Assembly: GCA_003220955.1 (NCBI GenBank)
Contig: QHTW01000031.1
Coordinates: 1-7,711 of the forward strand
DNA from: Gemmatimonadota bacterium
GTDB lineage: Bacteria; Gemmatimonadota; Gemmatimonadetes; Gemmatimonadales; GWC2-71-9
Direction of reading: 5' to 3'
DNA length: 7,711 bases
Shown here: positions 1 through 6,286 of the stretch, in pieces
How positions within the stretch are numbered: the stretch's first letter is position 1
Layout of the letters: each line of letters begins with the position of its first letter
The notes under the pieces: model-generated
Seen by the model: the letters and a program-made list of their open reading frames with translations, nothing else
Told to the model about the DNA's origin: nothing
Database searches by the model: none
Position numbers and translations under genes: made by a program

Positions 1-1777
1 CCTCCGGGTACGCCTGCGCCGTCAGGCCGCCGGCGCGCTCGATCACGTCCGCCAGGCGCTCATCTTTGGAGCGCAGGGAGTACGTCCCTGGGTAACGCAC
101 CTGGCCGGCCACGACGACGGCACGCTGCAGGTCGAATTGCGGCTCCTGCATGATCAGCACGTTGTCGTACGGCTGGAGCGGCACCTCGGCCGCGCCGCTC
201 GCGGGCACCTGCACGCCCGGCGGCCCGACGAACCGGCCGTCGGCCGTGCGCTCGAACAGATACGTCGAGTCGAGCGGCACGCGCAACGTCGTCGCCAGCT
301 GCCCGCGCGAGCGGTCCTCGGGAAGCCGCGCGATCTCGGCTTCCTTCAAGTACGCCCCGACCATCGGCCCGCGCGCGAGCTGCACGAGATCGCGCAGCGT
401 CAGGCCCGGCCGCCACGGGAAGCGGCCCGGCTTGTTCACGCGGCCGGCAATCGCGACGTAATAGGTTTCGCTCAAGGGCGGTAGCGAGTCGATGACCACC
501 GAGTCGCCGTCCATGAGGGCCAACGCGGGGACGCGGATTCCGGGCGCGCCCAGATCCGCTGTCCGGTAGCTTGTGCCTTGCCCGTCACCGGCCGGCGCGG
601 ATGCCGCCGTGGCCAGCGCGACATCCACCGCGGCACGAGGCGCGCGCCCCGGCCCACGCTCGGCCGCCGCAAGGATCCGGTGCACCGTCACGCGCTGCAG
701 CGCGGCGTCCGCCCGGAACCCGCCGCTCGCCGCGAGCAGGTCGCCGAGCTGCTCGCCCGTCTTCAGCTCGTAGATCCCCGGCCGGATCACCGCTCCCGCC
801 ACTTGGACCCGCGTCTCGTGCACGGGCACGAACACGACATCGCCGGTTTCGAGCCGGATGTCGCTGCGCGCTTCGCCGCGCAGCAGATAGTCGTACAGAT
901 CCAGCGATGCGACCGGCTTGCCGAGTCGCTGCACGTCGATCCGTCGCATGTTCGCGCGCTCGGTCACGCCGCCCGCCGCGTACAGTGCCGTGAGCACGGT
1001 GCCGAGCGAGCTGATCTGGTAAGCACCGGGCTGCGTGACCTCACCTACGACGTAGATCTGGTTCGCGCGTACGTTCGCGACTGAGACGTCGAACCGCGTG
1101 GTCGCGTTGGTGCCGCGGCGCACGCCGGAGTAAACGCGCCCAAGGCGGGTGTACAGCATGTCGCGCAGCTGATTCAGCGTGAGGTTGCTGACGAACACCT
1201 GCCCCACCTGCGGGATCAGGATGAATCCCTCGCGCGTCACCTGCAGCGTGTACGCCAGCTCCACGTCGCCGGTGAGGATCAGTACGAGCATGTCTCCAGG
1301 ACCGAGCTTGTAATCGGCGGGCACCGGCCCGGCGAGTAGCGGCAGGAATTGCGTCGAGGTGCGGCGGAACACGTCCACGCCGAACACACGGCTCGGCGGT
1401 GCCAGCGTGTCACCGCGGCGGCGAATCATGCCCGTGTCGACCGGCAAGTTGGCGCCCTCGGACTGGAACGGCGCAAGGCCGAGCGCCTGTAGAGCGGCGA
1501 GCTCGTTCGGCGCAGGCGGGCCGCTGCTCGGTCCGGTCGCGGGCCCGAGGTAGCTGTCGAGCAGGCTCTCCGGGTAGCCGCTGGCGCGCAGCCGCGCGCG
1601 GATCTGGTCGAGACTCAGTCCCGAGTCCCGGATCCGCTGACGGATCACGTCGGGATTCTGCAACAGCATCTGTTGCAGTTGTCCCTGCGAAACCCCACCG
1701 GGCACCTGGCCGGCGGCGGCGGACGCGATCAAACCGAAGGCGCAGAGGCCTAGCGCCGCGGCGGTGAATACCTTCAT
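1..1777 (-). CDS. Polysaccharide export protein, Wza-like, with four SLBB domains (3' end outside window)
   Basis: Periplasmic/outer-membrane export component for capsule or exopolysaccharide. One uninterrupted frame of 592 codons runs from an ATG at 1777 to the left edge, so the C-terminus is missing. Residues 1-23 form a Sec-type signal peptide (hydrophobic core, small residues before Gln24). Cys12 is preceded by Leu and is too early for a lipobox, so the protein is probably not a lipoprotein, unlike E. coli Wza. A Poly_export domain starts near residue 154 (YKLGPGDMLVLILTG). SLBB-type units with the pattern V.G.V..PG.Y...... begin near residues 238 (YVVGEVTQPGAY), 322 (VQVAGAVIRPGIY), 439 (VAIAGRVNKPGRF) and 552 (VVVAGQVRYPGTY). 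Residues 30-77 are a helical N-terminal extension with an internal repeat. No strong Shine-Dalgarno is visible upstream; the start is chosen because the signal peptide begins there. The family call is firm. Whether it serves capsule, exopolysaccharide or another polymer cannot be told. Confidence 0.93.
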   Translation of the reverse strand, partial: MKVFTAAALGLCAFGLIASAAAGQVPGGVSQGQLQQMLLQNPDVIRQRIRDSGLSLDQIRARLRASGYPESLLDSYLGPATGPSSGPPAPNELAALQALGLAPFQSEGANLPVDTGMIRRRGDTLAPPSRVFGVDVFRRTSTQFLPLLAGPVPADYKLGPGDMLVLILTGDVELAYTLQVTREGFILIPQVGQVFVSNLTLNQLRDMLYTRLGRVYSGVRRGTNATTRFDVSVANVRANQIYVVGEVTQPGAYQISSLGTVLTALYAAGGVTERANMRRIDVQRLGKPVASLDLYDYLLRGEARSDIRLETGDVVFVPVHETRVQVAGAVIRPGIYELKTGEQLGDLLAASGGFRADAALQRVTVHRILAAAERGPGRAPRAAVDVALATAASAPAGDGQGTSYRTADLGAPGIRVPALALMDGDSVVIDSLPPLSETYYVAIAGRVNKPGRFPWRPGLTLRDLVQLARGPMVGAYLKEAEIARLPEDRSRGQLATTLRVPLDSTYLFERTADGRFVGPPGVQVPASGAAEVPLQPYDNVLIMQEPQFDLQRAVVVAGQVRYPGTYSLRSKDERLADVIERAGGLTAQAYPE

Positions 1778-1813
1778 GTGCAACCCAATCCCCAAGGGCT
1801 CTAGAGACCTGAG

Positions 1814-1842
1814 AACTTGCCGGGTAACTCTCGGACTGTCAA
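1814..1842 (-). promoter_or_regulatory. Possible promoter of the polysaccharide export gene (good -35, poor -10)
   Basis: Read on the minus strand, 1842-1837 is an exact TTGACA -35 hexamer, placed 60 bases upstream of the export-gene ATG. At the ideal 17-base spacing the -10 position (1819-1814) reads CAAGTT, a poor match, so either an activator or a non-standard sigma factor would be needed, or the match is chance. It lies in the 115-bp divergent region shared with the XRE gene. Confidence 0.3.
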
Positions 1843-1857
1843 CCTGTTAAACGGGGC

Positions 1858-1892
1858 TTGGCCCTGCGATAGCTAATAAGCTATCATAGGCC
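1858..1892 (+). promoter_or_regulatory. Promoter with overlapping palindromic operator for the XRE/nucleotidyltransferase pair
   Basis: A perfect inverted repeat, GATAGCT-AATA-AGCTATC, occupies 1868-1885 and is flanked by GGCC at 1860-1863 and 1889-1892, giving a longer imperfect palindrome. It is an AT-rich island in GC-rich DNA. A candidate promoter overlaps it: -35 TTGGCC at 1858-1863, 18-base spacer, -10 TATCAT at 1882-1887 (five of six consensus bases). Transcription from this -10 would begin close to the ATG at 1893, leaving essentially no leader. The position between -35 and -10 is typical of an autorepressor site, so the XRE product of the next gene is the natural candidate to bind it. 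Binding itself is inferred. Confidence 0.65.
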
Positions 1893-2210
1893 ATGACCAC
1901 CACTGCTGCGCTCCTCCGCCAGGCCCGCACGCGTGCCGGTCTGAGCCAGCGACAGCTGGCGCAGCGCGCCGGGACTGCCCAGTCCGTCATCGCCCGCATC
2001 GAGCGCGGTCAGACGAGCCCGACGTGGGAGACGCTCAAGCGCCTGCTCGCGGCTGCGGGCTACGACCTCGCGGCGCAGCTCGAGCCGCAGGTCGCCGTGG
2101 GGTCGCACATGCTGGATGATGTGCCCCGCATCCTCGCGATGACCCCGGAGCAGCGCCTGCAGGAGGTCGAGAACGTGAGCAAGTTCTTGCATCAGGTGCG
2201 ACGTGTCTGA
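1893..2210 (+). CDS. XRE-family helix-turn-helix regulator, probable antitoxin
   Basis: Small cytoplasmic DNA-binding protein of 105 residues. An HTH_3/XRE domain fills residues 7-56: LLRQARTRAGLSQRQLAQRA, then the recognition-helix stretch TAQSVIARIERGQTSPTWETLKRLLAAAG, shown here as the classic S-Q-..-L-A and S-..-I-..-I-E-.-G pattern. Residues 57-105 form a tail of a size seen in antitoxins that contact a partner. The ATG at 1893 is the only sensible start. No Shine-Dalgarno precedes it, which fits leaderless translation from the promoter just upstream. The gene overlaps the following nucleotidyltransferase by 8 bases, so the two are made together. The regulator/antitoxin role is inferred from family, order and the adjacent palindrome. 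A simple transcription factor is the alternative. Confidence 0.88.
   Translation: MTTTAALLRQARTRAGLSQRQLAQRAGTAQSVIARIERGQTSPTWETLKRLLAAAGYDLAAQLEPQVAVGSHMLDDVPRILAMTPEQRLQEVENVSKFLHQVRRV
2194..2198 (+). promoter_or_regulatory. Ribosome binding site deciding the GTG start of the nucleotidyltransferase
   Basis: AGGTG lies four bases before the GTG at 2203, inside the last codons of the XRE gene. No in-frame ATG occurs in the first 80 codons of the downstream gene, so this site plus the 8-base gene overlap supports GTG 2203 as start and translational coupling. Confidence 0.55.
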
Positions 2211-2757
2211 GCCCGTTTCGCCCGTCACGCCGCTCGATCTCGAGAAGCTCTTTACCACCCTGGTCCGTCACCGCGTGGACTTCGTGTTGATTGGCGCTCT
2301 CGCGGCGCGCCTCCAGGGCTTCCCGAGAGCCACATACGACGCCGACATCACCCCGGCGCGCGACGCCGGCAACCTGCAGCGTTTGGCCACTGCACTGCGC
2401 GAGCTCGATGCTCGTATCTACACGGACACAATACCCGAGGGGTTGGCTTTCGATTGCAGTCCGCAGATGCTGGCGCGGGCGGATGTGTGGAACCTGGTGA
2501 CGAAAGCGGGACGGCTGGACCTGGCATTCCAGCCCTCGGGCACGGCAGGCTACGAGGACCTCGCGCGCCACGCGATCCATTTCACCGTCTACGGCGATGA
2601 CCTTCTCGCTGCTCGGCTCGAGGACATCATGCGGTCGAAACAAGCGGCTGGGAGGCCGCAAGACAAGCAGGATGTCGAATTGATTCGTGAGATGTTGACG
2701 AGACGGACGGCCCCCCCTGAAAAGCAGACGCCAAAGCGGCGCAGGCGCGATTCCTAG
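2203..2757 (+). CDS. Nucleotidyltransferase, AbiEii/DUF6036-like, probable toxin partner
   Basis: Protein of 184 residues from a GTG start that overlaps the XRE gene by 8 bases. It shows the minimal Pol-beta nucleotidyltransferase pattern: a GA...G..R.TYDADI stretch (G31-A32, then Asp46 and Asp48 as the metal-binding pair) and a third carboxylate at Asp106 (LDLAF). Residues 125-150 carry the conserved K.AAGRPQDKQD element (after ARLEDIMRSK) seen in AbiEii and DUF6036 proteins. The first motif is GA rather than the usual GG. The C-terminus is a basic tail (KRRRRDS). Members of this fold transfer a nucleotide to RNA, tRNA or protein; some act as toxins of type IV or similar systems. The target here is unknown. 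The metal ligands are intact, so it is probably active. Its stop codon shares a CTAG with the convergent glycosyltransferase. Confidence 0.85.
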   Translation: MSEPVSPVTPLDLEKLFTTLVRHRVDFVLIGALAARLQGFPRATYDADITPARDAGNLQRLATALRELDARIYTDTIPEGLAFDCSPQMLARADVWNLVTKAGRLDLAFQPSGTAGYEDLARHAIHFTVYGDDLLAARLEDIMRSKQAAGRPQDKQDVELIREMLTRRTAPPEKQTPKRRRRDS

Positions 2758-3968
2758 AACAGGGGTTTGTACACCTCCGCGGTCAACAGCGCGGTCTTCT
2801 GCCACGTAAACTGGCGCGCGCGCTCCCAGCCGCGCTGGATCAGCTCGTCGCGCTCGTCGGGATCTTCGAGGCGCTCGATCGCATGCATGTAGTCGCCCGG
2901 ATCGCGGCCTTCGACCACTACGGCCGCGCCGCCCGAGACCTCCTTCAACCCTCCCGCACCCGAGGTGACCACGGGCAGACCCGAAGCAAACGCCTCGAGC
3001 ACCGGGAAACCAAACCCCTCATATAAAGAAGGAAAGAGCAGCACGTCGGCGGCGCGATAGGCGCGGCGCAGCGCGGTCTCGTCAGCGGACGACACGCTGC
3101 GCACCGCGCTGCGCAGGTCGAGCCGCTCGATCAATTGCTCCTGCTCGGGCGTGAAGCGGCCGCCCACCTGGAGCAGGTAGGCATCGGTCTGCTGGCGCAG
3201 GCGCGCGAGCGTCTGAATGACGAGCGGGACATTCTTGCGATCGACGGTGCTGCCGACGTGCAGCACGACGAACGCGTCCTCGGGAATCCGCCAGTCGCGC
3301 CGCCCGCGCTCGCGCGCGACCGTCGACTCGCCGTAGAACGCGCGATCCACGCCGAACGGCACGACGAAGATATTCTTGTCGTTGCCGAGCCAGGTCGCGA
3401 GCTCGTGCTTGAGCCAATGCGTGCCGACGATGTAGGCGTCGGCCTGGCGCAGCGCCTTGAGCGCCTGGCGCAGGAAGCGCGTGCGCACCCCTTCGCGCCA
3501 CCCCTCGCGCCAGGTTTCCGTCGGCGAGCGCAGCACGACGACCGGCATGAGATCGTGCACCGTCACGACGACGGGGCACCGGCCCGCCCGCTCGATCATG
3601 TGCGCATAGCTGTGATCGAGCACGTGCACGAGGTCGGCGCGCTTGGCCTCGCGCTTCACGCGCCACGGATAGAAGTAGTAGCGGGCCGCCCACTGTTGCG
3701 GCCCGTGCAGCGGGCCGGGCAATACGACGCGCGACGGATCGACGGGCTGCGTCCACCAGCGGACGAACGCTTCGCGGCTGTTGCGGCGCTTTCTCGTGGG
3801 TGCGCGGTCCCCCACGGAGTCGCGCGTCAACGCGCCGATGTGCGCGGCAAGCCGCACGTGAAACCCGAACTCGCTGCTCTCCAGCCAGTCGTGCAGGCGA
3901 TGGGCGTACTTGTCCATAGCGGCCCAGCGCTCGAGCGGAAGATCCGGAACCAGCAAGACCGTGGACAT
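2754..3968 (-). CDS. Glycosyltransferase family 4 (GT-B fold), intact
   Basis: Cytoplasmic, nucleotide-sugar-dependent glycosyltransferase of 404 residues, expected to add one sugar to a lipid-linked glycan. The N-terminal Rossmann half is variable, with the acceptor-side motif VVTVHDLMPVV. The C-terminal half has GSTVDRKN near residue 239 (Lys246 likely contacts the donor phosphates), then SLYEGFGFPVLEAFASGLPVV with the EX7E pair Glu317 and Glu325, followed by GLKEVSGGAAVVV. Length is normal for the family. It starts 3 bases after the stop of the broken glycosyltransferase upstream, so the two form an operon. The RBS is weak (GGTGG about 11 bases upstream), suggesting translation depends on the preceding gene. 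Sugar and linkage cannot be read from sequence. Confidence 0.92.
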   Translation of the reverse strand: MSTVLLVPDLPLERWAAMDKYAHRLHDWLESSEFGFHVRLAAHIGALTRDSVGDRAPTRKRRNSREAFVRWWTQPVDPSRVVLPGPLHGPQQWAARYYFYPWRVKREAKRADLVHVLDHSYAHMIERAGRCPVVVTVHDLMPVVVLRSPTETWREGWREGVRTRFLRQALKALRQADAYIVGTHWLKHELATWLGNDKNIFVVPFGVDRAFYGESTVARERGRRDWRIPEDAFVVLHVGSTVDRKNVPLVIQTLARLRQQTDAYLLQVGGRFTPEQEQLIERLDLRSAVRSVSSADETALRRAYRAADVLLFPSLYEGFGFPVLEAFASGLPVVTSGAGGLKEVSGGAAVVVEGRDPGDYMHAIERLEDPDERDELIQRGWERARQFTWQKTALLTAEVYKPLF

Positions 3969-3971
3969 GGG

Positions 3972-5040
3972 TTACTTGACCACCTGCTGCCAGAACGTCA
4001 GCGTTCGTTCCGCGATCGCATCATCGGAGTAGAGCCGCAACGCTCGCGCGCGTGCCGCTTGCGCGAGTCCGCGTCGCGTCGCCTGATCGCTCAGTCGTTC
4101 GACGGCGGCCGCCATAGCCTGCAGATCTCCGTCGGGCACGACGATCCCGGCATCGCCGATGAGCTCCGAGATGACGCATGAGCACCTGGCCATTGGTTTC
4201 TCGCCATTCATTCGACGAACGCGACGGCAGCACCAGCACGTCGAGTTCGGGCCACAGATTCGCGACGTGCTCGGCCGGCAATCCTCCGGTCCACCGCACG
4301 CGCGCGGCGAGGCGCAGCTCGGTCGCGAGCTGTTCGAGGCGCTCTCGGTCGGGACCGTCGCCGACGATCGTCAGCCGCCACTTGGCGGCGCGCTGCAGCG
4401 CGAGCGCCTGCAACAAATTATCGAGTCCCTTCTGCGGGACCAGACGGCCGACGAATCCGATGGCGAGGCCCTCGTGCGGCACGTGCTGCGGCTCGTGCGG
4501 CGCGACGGCGCCGAGCTGCGGGATCACCGCGATGGGGAGCTTGGGGGCGTCGCGGCGCACCAGCGAACCGGCGAGATCGCTGCCGGCGATGAGGCCCGCG
4601 AGGCGGCGCAGCATGCGCCGATGCTTCCAGGAGAGCCACCAATCGAGCTGCAGCTCGACGTTTTGATGCGTGAACATCACGACGGGGATGCCGAGCCGGC
4701 GGGAGGCGCTGAAGACCTGCCGCGCCGCCAGTGTGCTCGGCTCTTCCTCTATTTGGACGAGATCGGGACGGCGATCGCGCAACAGCGCTCTGAGCGCGCG
4801 GCGGCCGTATTGGGCTTTCGACAGGTCGCCTTTGTTGCCCATGCCGCTCGCGGGCAGCGGAAACACCTCGAGCGCGCCCTGGCGCTCCCAGGCGACGTCG
4901 ACCGGCCGGCCGAACCACGGCTCGCGCCAGCGCTGCGGGATGGCGACGGTGACTTCCAGGCCGCGCGCGGCCAACGCCCGGAGCTTGCCGCGGTGAGTCG
5001 GCTGCAAGTACGTGTGGGAGATGACGAGAACTCTGCGCAT
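3972..5040 (-). pseudogene. Glycosyltransferase family 4, disrupted by deletion and frameshift at the EX7E motif
   Basis: Second GT4 enzyme, about 355 residues recoverable from two frames. It starts at ATG 5040 with MRRVLVISHTY. The first frame gives the N-terminal half (IEEEP at 98-101, FTHQNVELQ at 123-131), the donor-site motif GFVGRLVPQKG (Arg199, Lys204), and the stretch SNEWRETNGQVLM ending at Met288 (base 4177). Family members continue there with an EA.ACG.PV-type segment. Here the frame instead reads arginine-rich nonsense to 4021. The expected end, ELIGDAGIVVPDGD onward, resumes in another frame at 4166 and stops at 3972. Only 10 bases separate the two parts where about 54 are expected, so roughly 44 bases are missing and the second catalytic Glu of EX7E is gone. 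It is either a true pseudogene or an assembly error. A GAGGCGGGAA stretch upstream could serve as RBS. Confidence 0.85.
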
Positions 5041-5049
5041 TGATATATT
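5021..5049 (+). promoter_or_regulatory. Promoter of the tRNA pair
   Basis: -35 ATGACG at 5021-5026, 17-base spacer, -10 TATATT at 5044-5049. A start near 5056 would lie a few bases before the mature tRNA-Ile 5' end at 5060, as expected for a short tRNA leader. The -35 lies within the opening codons of the divergent glycosyltransferase gene on the other strand. Confidence 0.6.
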
Positions 5050-5059
5050 CCCGCCTCGC

Positions 5060-5132
5060 GGGCCCTTAGCTCAGCGGTTAGAGCAGCGGACTCATAATCC
5101 GTAGGTCCCAGGTTCAAATCCTGGAGGGCCCA
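5060..5132 (+). tRNA. tRNA-Ile2, anticodon CAU (lysidine-type)
   Basis: A complete cloverleaf. The 7-bp acceptor stem pairs 5060-5066 with 5125-5131 and has discriminator A at 5132. The anticodon stem pairs 5086-5090 with 5098-5102 (one G-U), with loop CTCATAA and anticodon CAT at 5093-5095. The T stem pairs 5108-5112 with 5120-5124 around TTCAAAT. C4-G69 and C5-G68 and the D-arm closely match E. coli ileX, which favours the isoleucine tRNA whose C34 becomes lysidine (reads AUA) over elongator Met. The 3' CCA is not encoded (CC then T). The tRNA identity is certain; Ile2 versus Met is about 75%. Confidence 0.93.
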
Positions 5133-5133
5133 C

Positions 5134-5161
5134 CTAGACGTCTAGACGTCGAGACGTCTAG
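5134..5161 (+). repeat. Palindromic octamer tandem repeat between the two tRNAs
   Basis: Three consecutive 8-base units, TAGACGTC (5135-5142), TAGACGTC (5143-5150) and GAGACGTC (5151-5158), each containing the palindrome GACGTC. As a whole they form an inverted repeat with perfect 10-base arms, CTAGACGTCT (5134-5143) and AGACGTCTAG (5152-5161), and an 8-base loop. In the transcript this would fold into a hairpin between the two tRNAs. No T-run follows, so it is not a classical terminator. An RNA-processing hairpin or a dispersed palindromic repeat are both possible. Confidence 0.85.
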
Positions 5162-5167
5162 CACTGC

Positions 5168-5241
5168 GGGTGGCTAGCTCAGCTGGTTAGAGCGCCGGTC
5201 TCACATACCGGAGGTCACAGGTTCGAGTCCTGTGCCGCCCA
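5168..5241 (+). tRNA. tRNA-Val, anticodon CAC
   Basis: A complete cloverleaf. The acceptor stem pairs 5168-5174 with 5234-5240 (one G-U) and has discriminator A at 5241. The anticodon stem pairs 5195-5199 with 5207-5211, with loop CTCACAT and anticodon CAC at 5202-5204, reading GUG codons. The T stem pairs 5217-5221 with 5229-5233 around TTCGAGT. CCA is not encoded. It lies 35 bases after tRNA-Ile2 and has no promoter of its own, so the two are probably cotranscribed. It ends 10 bases before the stop codon of the convergent kinase gene, with no visible terminator in between. Confidence 0.96.
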
Positions 5242-5251
5242 TTATAACAGA

Positions 5252-6286
5252 TTACAGCAGTCCTTCCCGCCTCAATTTTCCCAGCTGATCGTAATATGCT
5301 TCGTGCACGCCAAGCACTTCGGGGCCCGACACCGTGGCAACGCCCGCTTTCCCCACCTCGATGCCCGCCGCGAAGTTCGCCAGGTGCGCCGCCTCGCGCA
5401 CACTGGCCCCGGCGGCGAGCGCCGTGCCGACCCACGCCGTCACCGTGTCGCCCGCGCCCGAGACATCGAACACCTCGCGCGCCATAGTGGGGATGCGGGT
5501 GATCTCGTGATCCTTCGTCACGAGCATCATCCCCTCGCCGCCGAGGGTCAGCAGCAGGTTGTCGACAGCGAGCTTGCCGAGCGCGTCGGGCAGCGCGTCC
5601 GGGTGGGCGAGGTCGAGCGCCGCGCCCATCGCCAGCTCCAGCTCGCGGCGGTTGGGCTTGAAAACGGTCGCCCCGCGATAGGCGAAGAAATTCTTGAACT
5701 TAGGATCCACGACCACGGGCAGGCTGCGTTTCTTGGCAATCGTCAGGGAGCGCTCGATCACCTGTGGCACGAGCGTGCCCTTGTTGTAGTCTTCGATCAG
5801 CAGCGCATCGGCATCGCGGAGTGCGCGCTCCAGCGCCGCGCCGAGCTGCTCCATCACGCGCGCCGAGATGGGATCTTCGATCTCTTCGTCGATGCGCAGC
5901 ATCTGCTGGCCGCGCGCGACCACGCGCGTCTTGGACGTCGTGGGCCGTCCCGGATCCGTGACGAGATAACTCGTGCTGAGATGCAGGTCGTCGAGCTCGT
6001 CGCGCACTGAGGTTCCGCGCGCGTCCTGGCCCACGACCGCGACCAGCCGGCACTCGGCGCCGAGCGCGGCGACGTTGGCCGCGACGTTGGCGGCACCGCC
6101 GAGGCCGTGGCGGCTCGCGTGGACCGTGACGACCGGCACCGGCGCCTCGGGTGAGACGCGATCGACTTCACCGACGAGGTAGACGTCGAGCATCGCGTCG
6201 CCGACGACGACGACCTTCGTCGTGGCCATCTTGCGCAGCAGCGCTTCGAGGCGGTCGCGGGTGATGCGCGTATCAGGCGCGGGCAT
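5252..6286 (-). CDS. rfaE1: PfkB-family kinase, probable D-glycero-beta-D-manno-heptose-7-phosphate kinase
   Basis: Cytoplasmic sugar kinase of 344 residues, like the kinase half of E. coli HldE, which phosphorylates heptose 7-phosphate at C1 for ADP-heptose synthesis. It has VVGDAMLDVYLVGEVDRVSPEAPVPVV at residues 26-53 (HldE has the same SPEAPVPVV), pfkB signature GGAANVA at 63-69, DYNKG at 166-170, DPKFKNFFAYRGATVFKPN around 194-212, and the catalytic GAGD at 277-280 (Asp280). The cytidylyltransferase half of HldE is absent, so a separate nucleotidyltransferase gene is expected elsewhere. The start at 6286 is chosen because it overlaps the stop of the Wzi-like gene by one base (TGATG). Met20 (MATTKVVVVGD) is a possible alternative. 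A longer upstream extension of this frame is not coding. Another sugar-phosphate substrate cannot be excluded. Confidence 0.9.
   Translation of the reverse strand: MPAPDTRITRDRLEALLRKMATTKVVVVGDAMLDVYLVGEVDRVSPEAPVPVVTVHASRHGLGGAANVAANVAALGAECRLVAVVGQDARGTSVRDELDDLHLSTSYLVTDPGRPTTSKTRVVARGQQMLRIDEEIEDPISARVMEQLGAALERALRDADALLIEDYNKGTLVPQVIERSLTIAKKRSLPVVVDPKFKNFFAYRGATVFKPNRRELELAMGAALDLAHPDALPDALGKLAVDNLLLTLGGEGMMLVTKDHEITRIPTMAREVFDVSGAGDTVTAWVGTALAAGASVREAAHLANFAAGIEVGKAGVATVSGPEVLGVHEAYYDQLGKLRREGLL

Noticed and set aside
578..1084. Plus-strand open frames opposite the export gene.
   Set aside because: The minus strand reads without interruption for 592 codons with four SLBB units; the plus frames are low-complexity Arg/Ala sequence.
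1799..1806. CTCTAGAG palindrome upstream of the export gene.
   Set aside because: Only eight bases with no second copy or promoter context; likely chance.
2711..2717. C7 tract near the 3' end of the nucleotidyltransferase as a phase-variation switch; one extra C would create TGA.
   Set aside because: Seven bases is short for contingency loci in GC-rich DNA, and the change would remove only the basic tail.
3135..4181. Plus-strand open frame of 348 codons across the intact glycosyltransferase.
   Set aside because: Arg/His/Ala-rich antisense shadow of a clear GT4 gene in GC-rich DNA; no recognisable domain or RBS.
4159..5043. Plus-strand open frame of 294 codons across the broken glycosyltransferase.
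   Set aside because: Antisense shadow; the minus strand carries the GT4 motifs and the plus frame shows none.
5134..5161. Octamer repeats as a minimal CRISPR array or a rho-independent terminator.
   Set aside because: Units are contiguous with no spacers, and the hairpin has no following T-run and lies between two cotranscribed tRNAs.
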